Source: a virus. Taken from it: 22,021 nt of DNA. The stretch spans positions 2,249 to 24,269 of the IMG/VR virus record IMGVR_UViG_3300030118_000967; one strand, given 5' to 3'. This document shows, piece after piece, positions 14,632 through 21,882 of the stretch. Below the pieces are notes generated by a model. The model saw nothing but the letters and a program-made list of their open reading frames with translations, did no database searches and was not told where the DNA came from. Numbering within the stretch: position 1 is the stretch's first letter; the number at the start of each line of letters is the position of its first letter. A program made the position numbers and the translations under genes.

Positions 14632-15438
14632 ATGTCTCAAGATAATACAAACAACTATGTTATTTCTGATGTTTCTGGGGCTTTAGTAAGACAAGCAATC
14701 AATACAACTCTGCAAGCTATCGCGACAAACAACTCAGGCGGTACACCCCCAGCAGCTAACGACCATCAATGGTTTGCAAATACAGCTACGAATAGATTGA
14801 CGTATAAAGATGCAACTACAGGCAACAACGCTAATACTAATTATTTCAATCTTGCAAAACTTGACGGAGGACTTTTTTTAGATAAACCCAGCACTTTTGA
14901 AACTGATGTGATTTTTCAAGGTGATAATGGTAGTTCCAGTTTTCAGATCGTTTATGATTCAAGCGCAAACAGTACCAAAGGAGCGTTGATTGTAAAAGAC
15001 GAGACAAGAATCTCAATTGGTACAGCTGAAGATTTTATAATGACTCGTGTTTTGGGTATTATATTTTTGGCAGCTAACTCAAATTCAAGAGTTAGTATTT
15101 CAGGAGGAACAACAAACGCTTCAGGAATCCCAGTATATGAAGTTCGAGCAAGACCAATAGGAGGTGGCACTCTTGAGACATGTTATGAAGCATATTTAAA
15201 CGGAGGCCAGCATTTGTTTTTTGATGCTGCTGAAAAATTAAAAACTACAGCCAATGGGATTACGGTTACTGGTTCAGTTACAACACAAGACATAAACATG
15301 TCGAATCTTGATGGAAGTCCGAATGAAGTTGATAATACGAAAGGAAGTTGGTCAATACAAGAAGGAGAAGACGATCTATTTTTAATTAACAAACTTAACG
15401 GTAAAAAATATAAATTTAATGTAACCGAAGTAACTTAA
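14632..15438 (+). CDS. Tail fiber or spike structural protein
   Basis: A 268-residue protein following gpJ. The N-terminus (VISDVSGALVRQAINTTLQA, then IATNNSG, PPAANDHQWFANTATNRLTY) is a pattern I know from cyanophage tail-fiber N-terminal domains, where the Q-W-x-A-x-T segment is followed by a short beta repeat. The middle is Ser/Asn/Gly-rich beta (FQGDNGSSSFQIVYDSSANS), consistent with a trimeric beta-helix or beta-prism. The end (SWSIQEGEDDLFLINKLNGK ... KYKFNV) is the common fiber tip motif in which a name-tag-like GEDDLFLIN strand precedes the terminus. It has its own 36-base leader with an ATTAC-AA-GTAAT inverted repeat and a purine-poor start. Receptor specificity cannot be read. Confidence 0.75.
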   Translation: MSQDNTNNYVISDVSGALVRQAINTTLQAIATNNSGGTPPAANDHQWFANTATNRLTYKDATTGNNANTNYFNLAKLDGGLFLDKPSTFETDVIFQGDNGSSSFQIVYDSSANSTKGALIVKDETRISIGTAEDFIMTRVLGIIFLAANSNSRVSISGGTTNASGIPVYEVRARPIGGGTLETCYEAYLNGGQHLFFDAAEKLKTTANGITVTGSVTTQDINMSNLDGSPNEVDNTKGSWSIQEGEDDLFLINKLNGKKYKFNVTEVT

Positions 15439-15466
15439 GCTATTCTGTATATAAATTAGTTTTTTT

Positions 15467-15802
15467 ATGTCAATTACAATAACTTGGGAAATAAATAAAG
15501 AATGGTGCGTAAGAGATGAGTCAGATGGTTTTTTTCGGGAAGTTGTTTACAGAGTAAAAGGTTTGGACGACAACGAAGAAAAAACTAGACGTACAGGAAA
15601 GATTGACTTTGATAAGCCAGAATCTTTACCTTCTGAGTTCATACCATATAACGAAGGCAGCGGAAGTCCAAATCAAGCGACTATGATTAGTTGGGTCAAA
15701 AATTATATTGGAGCAGATATGGTAAAACAGATTGAAACTAATATAACTAATGAAATAAATTTAAAAAAAGAACCAAAACAAGTTCAAGGAACCGCTTTCT
15801 AG
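15467..15802 (+). CDS. Small conserved phage protein, DUF7936-like
   Basis: A 111-residue protein starting MSITITWEINKEWCVRDESD, then VVYRVKGLDDNEEKTRRTG, a PSEFIPYNEGS loop and an amphipathic helix NQATMISWVKNYIGADMVKQ with a polar end. W-x-I/V-x-x-x-x-V-x-D near the start, then V-V-Y-R-V-x-G-x-D and a C-terminal helix W-V-K-x-x-I/V-G resemble what I remember as DUF7936, a small family in tail modules of cyanophages and other phages. Its place right after a fiber gene suggests a tail-fiber-associated structural or assembly protein. The family link is from memory and only moderately sure. Confidence 0.6.
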   Translation: MSITITWEINKEWCVRDESDGFFREVVYRVKGLDDNEEKTRRTGKIDFDKPESLPSEFIPYNEGSGSPNQATMISWVKNYIGADMVKQIETNITNEINLKKEPKQVQGTAF

Positions 15803-15807
15803 TAATT

Positions 15808-16008
15808 ATGGCTAATTCAGATTCAAGATTTGTCTACACAAATGACGAAGGTATTTTGGTAATTGTGATTCCCTCTGATAATTCAAAATATACCTTAGAA
15901 GAAATTAAAGAAAAAGATTGTCCGAAAGATCGCCCAGTATATACTGTAAATAAAAGCAGTATTCCAACTGATAGAAGTTTTAGAAATGCTTGGACTTATA
16001 CGGAGTAA
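15808..16008 (+). CDS. Small tail-region protein of unknown function
   Basis: A 66-residue protein reading NSDSRFVYTNDEGILVIVIP, then SKYTLEEIKEKDCPKDRPVY and IPTDRSFRNAWTY. The layout (a beta pair ending in IP, an L-E-E-I-x-x-K-D-x-P helix, a strand V-x-x-S-x-I-P and the terminal D-R-x-F-R-x-A-W) is one I recognise from small phage tail-module proteins without assigned function, often encoded next to the kind of helical ORF that follows here. It sits five bases after the preceding stop, with a TAATTATG leader. Gene reality is well supported by the pattern; biochemical role is unknown. Confidence 0.6.
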   Translation: MANSDSRFVYTNDEGILVIVIPSDNSKYTLEEIKEKDCPKDRPVYTVNKSSIPTDRSFRNAWTYTE

Positions 16009-16011
16009 ATC

Positions 16012-16272
16012 ATGGGTTTTGGAATAGACATGGCAAAAGCTAAAGAAATTCATCGGGAAAATATTCGTAGAGCGCGAAAACCAAAATTAGCAGAATTAGA
16101 TATTGAATTTCAAAGAGCCATTGAAACAACTCAAGATACGTCAGCAATCATCACAAAAAAACAAGCTTTAAGAGATGCTCCAGCTGCATCAGATATTGAA
16201 TCTGCAAGCGATATTACAGCACTTAAAAATCAATGGAAAACTGATATACTTGGAACATCACCCTATAAATAA
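16012..16272 (+). CDS. Helical tail-fiber-region protein with LRDAP motif
   Basis: An 86-residue protein, mostly helical: GFGIDMAKAKEIHRENIRRA, RKPKLAELDIEFQRAIE, IITKKQALRDAPAASD and DITALKNQWKTDILG. The pair K/R-Q-x-L-R-D-x-P followed by an x-D-E/T-L-K-x-x-W-P/K segment is shared by many phage tail-fiber assembly chaperones and XkdW/DUF4376-type C-termini. With the small protein just upstream it forms a frequent pair in phage tail cassettes. A role as fiber assembly helper is the most economical reading, but only the short motif supports it. It begins three bases after the previous stop, and the next ATG directly abuts its TAA. Confidence 0.6.
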   Translation: MGFGIDMAKAKEIHRENIRRARKPKLAELDIEFQRAIETTQDTSAIITKKQALRDAPAASDIESASDITALKNQWKTDILGTSPYK

Positions 16273-16617
16273 ATGCCAAACGCTCCAGCAGTTTTTGATT
16301 TCGAGGTTAATAGGAGATCAACAGTTCCTCTTGAAATCCAATTTAAAACAGATGGGAATCCAGTTAACATATCAGGTTACACCTTTGCTGGATCCGTATT
16401 TGATAAGGAAAGAAAAACTAATTTTGCAAATTTTTCAGTGGAATATGTTAACAGAAGTATAGGAAAATTAAAATTTAAATTAACACCAACACAGACCGAA
16501 GGTTTTACATTAAACGAATTAGAGTACGACATAAAATACAAACAACCAAACAATGATGAATTTTATTTACTAGAAGGTACAATATTTGTCAGCGAAGGCT
16601 ATACGGTAATATCATGA
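16273..16617 (+). CDS. Beta-sandwich protein resembling BppU N-terminal domain
   Basis: A 114-residue protein predicted as a single beta sandwich. It contains VFDFEVNRRSTVPLEIQFKT (7-26), NPVNISGYTFAGSVFD, SIGKLKFKLTPTQTEGF and LNELEYDIKYKQ, ending in a strand YLLEGTIFVSEGYTVIS. A basic-residue start, x-D-G-x-P-V-x-I-S/T-G-Y, a G-x-L-x-x-x-L-T-x-x-x-T-x-x-L strand, and a Y-D-I then G-x-I-x-V-x-x-x-x-V-T ending is the usual course of phage baseplate-anchor domains such as the lactococcal BppU N-terminus. Such a domain could anchor a fiber or adhesin to the tail tip. The match is to fold pattern only. Confidence 0.55.
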   Translation: MPNAPAVFDFEVNRRSTVPLEIQFKTDGNPVNISGYTFAGSVFDKERKTNFANFSVEYVNRSIGKLKFKLTPTQTEGFTLNELEYDIKYKQPNNDEFYLLEGTIFVSEGYTVIS

Positions 16618-16844
16618 CTTCAGTAAATATAAGCACAACAAAAAATACTGTTGAAGTTATTGATGCGACTACAAATGTTATTGAAGTTTCTACAACTGGT
16701 CCTCAAGGTCCTGCTTTTGCTATAGATTTGAATCATGTAGACAAAGTAAATAATTCAATAATGTACTACGAAGCAACTAGTGATACACTTAAGTTAGATA
16801 ATACCGTTACTGTTGAAAAGCTTGTGGACGGTGGCAATTTTTGA
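16614..16844 (+). CDS. Small fiber-associated protein with GPQGP motif
   Basis: A 76-residue protein with a repeated N-V-I-E-V / N-T-V-E-V strand pattern (NTVEVIDATTNVIEVSTT, 11-28) followed by GPQGPAFAI, a minimal collagen-like triplet stretch (residues 29-34), then a short helical and beta end with MYYEATSDTLKLDNT. Such strand-plus-GPQGP proteins are frequent among phage tail-cassette ORFs and are likely trimeric connectors or fiber stubs. The start overlaps the previous stop (ATGA, 16614-16617), so it should be co-translated with the beta-sandwich protein and may form a complex with it. No enzymatic motif. Function inferred only from architecture. Confidence 0.6.
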   Translation: MTSVNISTTKNTVEVIDATTNVIEVSTTGPQGPAFAIDLNHVDKVNNSIMYYEATSDTLKLDNTVTVEKLVDGGNF

Positions 16845-16855
16845 TTTATTAAACT

Positions 16856-18253
16856 ATGGCTAACACAATCAGAATTAAGCGTTCAACTGGTAATGACGCA
16901 CCAACAAGTTTAGCAAATGCGGAATTAGCTTTTGCCGAAGGTAGTAAAAAACTTTTTATTGGTATTGGTACAGGTGGTGATGGTGGATCTGCTACAACGA
17001 TTGAGGCAATTGGTGGTTCTGGAGCTTTTGTAAGTTCAGTTACAGCAAGAAATACAAATTTAGTTTTTGCTGGTCCTGCTTCTGGATCTGCTGCTGCTCC
17101 TGCATTTAGGTCGCTTGCAGTTGCTGATATTCCAACGCTGACTAGTAGTATTATCTCAGATTTCAATACAACTGTTAGAAATAACAGAATAGATCAATTA
17201 GTTTCACCAATAGGAAGTTTAAATTTAAATAGTCAAAAAATAACAAGTTTAGCAACACCAACAAGCGATAATGATGCTGCAAATAAAGGTTATGTTGACT
17301 CTGTTGCTGAAGGTTTAGACGTTAAGGACAGTTGTACCGTAGCTTCAACTGCTAACGTAACAATTGCAACGGCCCTAAATAATGGTGATGTTTTTGATAG
17401 TGTCGCTCTTTCAACTGGGGATCGAGTTTTATTAAAAGATCAAACTAATGCTACAGAAAACGGAATTTATATAGTTGGAGCTTCACCAGCGAGGGCTGAT
17501 GATCTAGCTGCGGGTGCTGATGCTGCGGGTGCTTTTACTTTTATCGAGCAAGGGACAAGTGCTGATAAAGGATTTGTTTGCACAAGTAACAAAGGATCTG
17601 CTGTTGTAGGGACAAATAATTTAGCATTTTCGACATTTAGTTCTTCTGGTGATGTTTCAGCAGGAAATGGTTTATCAAAATCAGGTAATACATTATCAGC
17701 AAGTCTTGTAACTAATGGTGGTTTAATTTTTAGTGGCACTTCTATAAAAGTAGATTTAGATGCAGCATCAATAGGCGGAAAATTAGCAGTTAATAGAGGT
17801 GGTACAAATGCAACTTCAGCCTCAGGTGCCAGAACTTCGCTAGGGTTAGTAATTGGCACTGATGTCGAAGCTCATTCAGACAAGTTGACTGAGCTGGCAA
17901 CAATGAATCTAAACACAGCACAAAAATTGGCTGATTTAACTAATACTGAAGTCGGAGTCTTGGATGGCATAACTGCCACAACTGCAGAATTGAACAGGGT
18001 AGATGCGACTTCAAGTATTCAAACACAATTAGATTCTAAACAGGCTTCAGATACTCAGTTAACTGATATTGCTGCCCTTGCTGTAACTAATGGAGGCTTC
18101 ATTGTTGGCAATGGAACTACTTTTGTTCTAGAAACAGGTGCAACAGCAAGAACTAGTATGGGTTTAGGGTCAATGGCAACCCAAAATGCTAACTCTGTAA
18201 ATATAGATGGAGGAACTATAGACGGAATAACTCTAGACGGGGGTTCCTACTAA
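16856..18253 (+). CDS. Tail fiber protein 1
   Basis: A 465-residue fiber. The N-terminus MANTIRIKRSTGNDAPTSLA continues with N-A-E-L-A-F-A-E-G and KLFIGIG, the R-I-K-R-S-x(5)-P-x-x-L-x-x-x-E-L-A ... L-F/Y-I-G pattern of phage fiber head domains. Residues about 121-230 hold a common fiber module (LNSQKITSLATPTSDNDAAN, KGYVDSVAEGLDVKDS, GDRVLLKDQTNATENGIYIV). Later segments (SGDVSAGNGLSKSGNTLSAS; VEAHSDKLTELATMNLNTAQ) are typical Ala/Thr/Ser-rich trimeric shaft sequence, and it ends NIDGGTIDGITLDGGSY. Its first residues are related to those of the next gene. It follows the GPQGP gene after an 11-base gap. No chaperone or depolymerase domain is visible. Confidence 0.82.
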   Translation: MANTIRIKRSTGNDAPTSLANAELAFAEGSKKLFIGIGTGGDGGSATTIEAIGGSGAFVSSVTARNTNLVFAGPASGSAAAPAFRSLAVADIPTLTSSIISDFNTTVRNNRIDQLVSPIGSLNLNSQKITSLATPTSDNDAANKGYVDSVAEGLDVKDSCTVASTANVTIATALNNGDVFDSVALSTGDRVLLKDQTNATENGIYIVGASPARADDLAAGADAAGAFTFIEQGTSADKGFVCTSNKGSAVVGTNNLAFSTFSSSGDVSAGNGLSKSGNTLSASLVTNGGLIFSGTSIKVDLDAASIGGKLAVNRGGTNATSASGARTSLGLVIGTDVEAHSDKLTELATMNLNTAQKLADLTNTEVGVLDGITATTAELNRVDATSSIQTQLDSKQASDTQLTDIAALAVTNGGFIVGNGTTFVLETGATARTSMGLGSMATQNANSVNIDGGTIDGITLDGGSY

Positions 18254-18273
18254 ATAATTAGGAGTTAAGTAAA

Positions 18274-21069
18274 ATGGCAAATACCATTAAACAAAAACGT
18301 GGCAGTGGTAGCAATCCTTCTGCTAGTGATTTAGAAGTAGGTGAATTAGCCATAAGGACCGATAATGGTCATCTGTTTACAAAAAATGATAGCGGTACAG
18401 TAATTGAACACGCAGATATAGGGGTTTTAACTGCTAATACATTACTTGGTAGAAGAGTAAGTAATGGCACTCCTCAAGAGCTTACAGCAAGCCAAGTAAG
18501 AACAATAATAAATGTGGCTGATGGTGCTACAAACGTCACGAATAATAATCAGTTAACAAATGGTGCGGGCTACATAACATCTTCAAATAGTGCTGTTACT
18601 GGTAAATTGTCCAAAGCGGGTGGCACTATAACTGGGAACTTACAAGTAAATGGAACAACTACCTTAAATGGCAATATAGATTTGGGAGATGCTTCTGCTG
18701 AAACTGTAACTTTTACAGCAGTTGTTGACAGTGATATTTATCCAGAAATTGATAGTTCGCACGACTTAGGAAATGCTTTTCAAAAGTGGGATAATGTTTA
18801 TGCAAATACTTTTACAGGTAATGCAGCAACCGCAACAAAACTAGCTACGGCTAGAACAATTGCAGGGACAAGTTTTGACGGTTCTGCTAATATAAATATT
18901 TCTTTTAATAGTTTAACTAATAAACCAACAATACCTACAAACAATAATCAACTGACTAATGGTGCAGGCTATTTAACTTCTTCATCTAATTTAAACGCTG
19001 ATAAATTAAGTTCTGGAACAATACCAGCAGCAAGAATAGGAAGTAATGCGGTCACTTTTGCTCGTATGCAAAATATTGCTGAAGAACGATTGATAGGAAG
19101 AGTAAGTAGTGGGACAGGAGATCCCGAAGCATTGACACAAGCACAAGTAAGAACTTTCTTAGGTCTTGCAAGTTCAGCGACAACTGACACTACAAATGCG
19201 TCAAATATTTCATCTGGAACTATTCCTGCTGCACGAATCGGCAATGATGCCGTAACTTACGCAAAGATCCAGAATGTATCTGCTACAAACAGAATACTAG
19301 GAAGAGATTCAGCTGGTGCTGGAAATATTGAAGAGATAACTCCTGCAAATTTACGCACTATGCTTAATGTTGCTGACGGTGCAAATAATATTACTAACAA
19401 CAACCAACTTACAAACGGAGCTGGCTACATAACTTCTCAAAGGTCTGTTGAATCCGTACAGGATATTGTTGGGGGTATGGTGTCAGGTAACTCTGAATCT
19501 GGCATAACAGTCACTTATCAAGATTCTGATGGCACAATAGATTTTTCAGTGTCTTCGCAAACTGATAATAATTTTACTAATGCTTTAAAAACTAAACTTG
19601 ATGGTATAGCTTCAAGTGCAACAAATGTCACAAATAATAATCAACTTACCAACGGGGCTGGCTATATAACCTCTCAGAGATCTGTTGAATCAGTACAAGA
19701 TATTGTCGGAGGGATGGTTTCTGGCAACTCGGAGTCAGGTATCACAGTTACTTACCAAGATTCAGACGGTACTTTAGATTTTTCTGTTGCGTCACAAACT
19801 GATCAAAATTTTACAACAGCATTAAAAAATAAATTAGACGGTATAGCGTCTTCAGCTACAAATGTCACGAATAACAATCAACTCACAAATGGGGCAGGGT
19901 ATATAACCTCACAGAGATCAGTTGAGTCAGTGCAGGATATTGTTGGAGCTATGGTTACAGGTAATACTGAGTCAGGAATATCAGTTACATATCAAGATGC
20001 AGATGGGACTTTAGACTTCTCAGTTTCTTCTCAGACAGATAATAACTTTACAACAGCGTTGAAAAATAAATTAGACGGTATTGAGTCTGGAGCTAAGGCA
20101 GATCAAACAGGTACAGAAATAAGAGCATTATTAGCAGCTACGAGCAATACAAATATTTTAAATGATACTTTACTTTCAAAATTAAATGGTATTGCTTCTG
20201 GCGCTACTAATGTAACTAATAATAACCAAATTTCTAATGGTGCTGGTTATATAACTTCAAGTAATTCAGCAATCACTAATAAGATGCCTAAAAGTGGAGG
20301 CACATTTTCTGGAACAGTAAATTTAGGTGGAAATGACATAGATAATGTCGGCAGAATGACAGGTAACGGTTTAACTCTAGAAGATGACGGAGAAAGCTCA
20401 CCTACTTTTAAATTAGTTACAGATGATGAAGCTCCATATGCTATGCAAATCAGCAATAGTACCTATTCAACTCAGCAAGTAGGTTTACTTACTTTTGTAA
20501 AGAATAACGGTGATGCTGAACTTTTACATGCTGGAAACGGAGAGTTTAAAGACTTTTCTATTGGAACCTCATTAGGAATTGGTTTTATTACTTGTATTAA
20601 GATTGACGGATCAGAACAACAAGTCGAACTTTATAAATCGGGTTCTAAAGTATTTGAAACTGTTGGAAGTGGAGTTGAGGTCACTGGTTCCTGTCAGGCT
20701 GGCAGCTTTAAAAGTGACGATTTGCTTCCACCAGTTTTTCAGTTTACTAACGGAAACAAGGCGGGACAGTTAAGCGTAGGCAATGCAAACATAGACGGCA
20801 CAGGTACTGTAACTTTAGAATCTGATTTTAATGTTTCTTCAGTCAGTGATTCAGGAAGTGGTGTTTATGACATTTCATTTGACGAAAATTATAAAAACAG
20901 TCACTACATAGTTACGGCAGAAAGTGGTTTAATATCTTCAACTAGCAGCGCATCAACTACAGTTGATATAAGAAATATGTCTAGTTCTGGTTTTAGATTA
21001 TTAATTGAGGATGTAGATGCTGGTTTTATTGATGTTGATTATGTTATGTTTTCTATTTTTGAAAATTAA
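18274..21069 (+). CDS. Tail fiber protein 2 with repeated shaft units
   Basis: A 931-residue fiber. The head domain (MANTIKQKRGSGSNPSASDL ... VGELAIRTDNGHLFTKND) resembles fiber 1. The shaft has the motif NNNQLTNGAGYITS (or close) six times (near 90, 222, 374, 453, 532, 649), SSGTIPAARIG twice (near 246, 313), and a PEIDSSHDLGNAFQKWDNVY segment (157-176) followed by FTGNAATATKLATARTIAGT, common in cyanophage fibers. Three direct 79-residue units (372-608) each carry VESVQDIVG. The C-terminal 250 residues are unrelated beta structure, ending in YDISFDENYKNSHYIVTAES and VDYVMFSIFEN, the probable receptor-binding tip. It has one of the few good Shine-Dalgarno sequences here, AGGAG at 18260-18264 with nine-base spacing, suggesting high translation. 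Confidence 0.88.
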   Translation: MANTIKQKRGSGSNPSASDLEVGELAIRTDNGHLFTKNDSGTVIEHADIGVLTANTLLGRRVSNGTPQELTASQVRTIINVADGATNVTNNNQLTNGAGYITSSNSAVTGKLSKAGGTITGNLQVNGTTTLNGNIDLGDASAETVTFTAVVDSDIYPEIDSSHDLGNAFQKWDNVYANTFTGNAATATKLATARTIAGTSFDGSANINISFNSLTNKPTIPTNNNQLTNGAGYLTSSSNLNADKLSSGTIPAARIGSNAVTFARMQNIAEERLIGRVSSGTGDPEALTQAQVRTFLGLASSATTDTTNASNISSGTIPAARIGNDAVTYAKIQNVSATNRILGRDSAGAGNIEEITPANLRTMLNVADGANNITNNNQLTNGAGYITSQRSVESVQDIVGGMVSGNSESGITVTYQDSDGTIDFSVSSQTDNNFTNALKTKLDGIASSATNVTNNNQLTNGAGYITSQRSVESVQDIVGGMVSGNSESGITVTYQDSDGTLDFSVASQTDQNFTTALKNKLDGIASSATNVTNNNQLTNGAGYITSQRSVESVQDIVGAMVTGNTESGISVTYQDADGTLDFSVSSQTDNNFTTALKNKLDGIESGAKADQTGTEIRALLAATSNTNILNDTLLSKLNGIASGATNVTNNNQISNGAGYITSSNSAITNKMPKSGGTFSGTVNLGGNDIDNVGRMTGNGLTLEDDGESSPTFKLVTDDEAPYAMQISNSTYSTQQVGLLTFVKNNGDAELLHAGNGEFKDFSIGTSLGIGFITCIKIDGSEQQVELYKSGSKVFETVGSGVEVTGSCQAGSFKSDDLLPPVFQFTNGNKAGQLSVGNANIDGTGTVTLESDFNVSSVSDSGSGVYDISFDENYKNSHYIVTAESGLISSTSSASTTVDIRNMSSSGFRLLIEDVDAGFIDVDYVMFSIFEN
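19387..20097 (+). repeat. Three tandem 237-bp repeats in fiber 2
   Basis: Units 19387-19623, 19624-19860 and 19861-20097 each encode 79 residues built on NxTNNNQLTNGAGYITSQRS followed by VESVQDIVG, an SGxTVTYQDxDGTxDFSV-type core and LDGIxSxA. Unit 1 to unit 2: by hand I count 6 amino-acid changes but about 40 synonymous codon changes of 79, so the DNA copies are much less alike than the proteins. Partial copies of the opening motif occur elsewhere in the shaft. Confidence 0.85.
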
Positions 21070-21071
21070 GC

Positions 21072-21194
21072 TTGAGAAATTCACATATACAAGATCCTAG
21101 ATTTTCTGGTCATCCTTCGTTTATTAGTAAATCTTTAAAAAGAAAAAAGAAAAAAAAATCAAAAAATGCTATAAATATAATAAAAAAAATTTAA
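21072..21194 (+). CDS. 40-residue Lys-rich peptide, TTG start
   Basis: A TTG two bases after the fiber stop opens 40 codons to TAA at 21192-21194, whose last A begins the next ATG (TAATG). The product reads RNSHIQDPRFSGHPSFISKS, then a very basic KRKKKKK run and KNAINIIKKI. The same geometry (short Lys-rich ORF exactly bridging two genes) occurs at 2635-2778. No ATG is present in this frame before the basic run and there is no clear Shine-Dalgarno, so the start, and even the gene, are uncertain. Function unknown. Confidence 0.4.
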   Translation: MRNSHIQDPRFSGHPSFISKSLKRKKKKKSKNAINIIKKI

Positions 21195-21379
21195 TGAAAG
21201 AATTTATAGAAAGACAGATCGAAGAATGGCAAAAACAGATTATGCAGCAAAAAGAACACATTCTTAGATTAGAAGGAGCTGTATCTAGTTATGTTTTACT
21301 TCTTGAACAATTAAAGTCTGAGAATATAACTGAGCAAAAGCCAGTTAAGAAACCGAGTAACAAAACAGTCAAAGTTTAA
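21194..21379 (+). CDS. Small coiled-coil protein
   Basis: A 61-residue protein, MKEFIERQIEEWQKQIMQQK then EHILRLEGAVSSYVLLLEQL, with a charged C-terminal tail (ENITEQKPVKKPSNKTVKV). Residues 1-45 show regular heptad spacing of I/L/V residues and should form a coiled coil; there is no signal peptide or membrane segment. Similar short helical ORFs occur in cyanophage genomes beside lysis or structural genes, but I recognise no family with a known job. The position between the fibers and a secreted protein does not settle it; a fiber chaperone or a small cytoplasmic regulator are both possible. Confidence 0.55.
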   Translation: MKEFIERQIEEWQKQIMQQKEHILRLEGAVSSYVLLLEQLKSENITEQKPVKKPSNKTVKV

Positions 21380-21392
21380 AAAATCAATTAAT

Positions 21393-21409
21393 ATAAATTT
21401 TTAATTTAT
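21393..21409 (+). promoter_or_regulatory. A/T-only hairpin in the leader of the secreted protein gene
   Basis: In the 38-base gap before the ATG at 21418, ATAAATT (21393-21399) and AATTTAT (21403-21409) are exact inverted repeats around TTT. The whole leader is almost pure A/T and includes a TATAAATT. It could be a promoter element separating this gene from the structural operon, or chance in such DNA; thermodynamically the stem is weak. Confidence 0.25.
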
Positions 21410-21417
21410 TTAATTAA

Positions 21418-21774
21418 ATGCTTAAAAAACTTTTAGTCGCTGCTGCTGTAACGACTTGTTCTAGTCCTGTTTTTGCTGGATTTTATTTAAACGTGGAAAA
21501 TAACGCTACGTTTTTAAAAGATAGCGATTTCCAAGGATCTTCGACAGATTTGCACGTAGGTTATGAAAAATCTTCGGAACGCGGTTCATTTTACCTCCAA
21601 GGCGGTCCGCTCTTAAGTAATCCAGAGGGCAAAACTCAATCCACAGACGTATCAGCAAAGATTGGCGGTTCTGTAAATGCAACAGATAAGACTTCAATCT
21701 ATGGTGAGCTAAGTGGTGTTTTTGCAGATGAAAATGTTTTCGGCACCAAATTAGGGTTGAAATTTGCTTTTTGA
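21418..21774 (+). CDS. Secreted outer-membrane beta-barrel-like protein
   Basis: A 118-residue protein with a clear signal peptide: basic MLKK, hydrophobic core LLVAAAVTTCSSP and a VFA cleavage site giving a mature protein from Gly21. The mature part alternates polar and hydrophobic residues in strands (FYLNVENNATFL, DLHVGYEKSS, GSFYLQGGPL, VSAKIGGSVN, SIYGELSGVF) and ends GTKLGLKFAF with a C-terminal Phe, the signal recognised by the BAM outer-membrane insertion machinery. At about 98 mature residues it would form a small barrel or half-barrel. I recall similar short porin-like proteins in marine cyanophages. It should be made in the infected cell and placed in the host outer membrane, so altered permeability or superinfection exclusion are plausible roles; neither is shown. 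Confidence 0.7.
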   Translation: MLKKLLVAAAVTTCSSPVFAGFYLNVENNATFLKDSDFQGSSTDLHVGYEKSSERGSFYLQGGPLLSNPEGKTQSTDVSAKIGGSVNATDKTSIYGELSGVFADENVFGTKLGLKFAF

Positions 21775-21882
21775 TTTCCTGATTAAATAATCTAAAGTAA
21801 ATAGAGGTGTGCTTACACACACTGCTGTGACTATTAACATATAAATAGGCATAGCGACTGCACCTCTAACTATATTTTTCAT
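21751..21882 (-). CDS. Possible antisense small membrane peptide
   Basis: On the minus strand an ATG at 21880-21882 opens 43 codons, MKNIVRGAVAMPIYMLIVTA then VCVSTPLFTLDYLIRKSKSK, stopping inside the 3' end of the beta-barrel gene (24 bases of overlap). The frame also extends 18 residues upstream (to 21936), but that part overlaps the next gene. The product has a basic start, one hydrophobic segment of about 20 residues and a basic tail, a convincing single-pass membrane peptide filling the only sizeable noncoding gap nearby. Against it: every other gene is on the + strand and there is no Shine-Dalgarno. Its start and the forward ATG at 21881 share CATG. Confidence 0.4.
   Translation of the reverse strand: MKNIVRGAVAMPIYMLIVTAVCVSTPLFTLDYLIRKSKSKFQP

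Noticed and set aside
16849-17859. Long open frames on the minus strand opposite the fiber gene (16849-17166 and 17467-17859)
   Set aside because: They mirror Ala/Thr/Ser/Gly-rich fiber coding sequence, are low in complexity, and lack any recognisable motif.
21506-21820. Minus-strand ORF of 104 codons opposite the beta-barrel gene
   Set aside because: It covers most of a convincing secreted-protein gene, has no domain-like pattern and is His/Leu/Arg-biased as antisense frames often are.
21170-21847. TATAAATA sequences at 21170-21177 and 21840-21847 resembling T4-like late promoters
   Set aside because: The same octamer also occurs inside genes (for example 16264-16271), as expected in AT-rich DNA; there is no sign of a T4-like late sigma factor in a lambda-type siphovirus.
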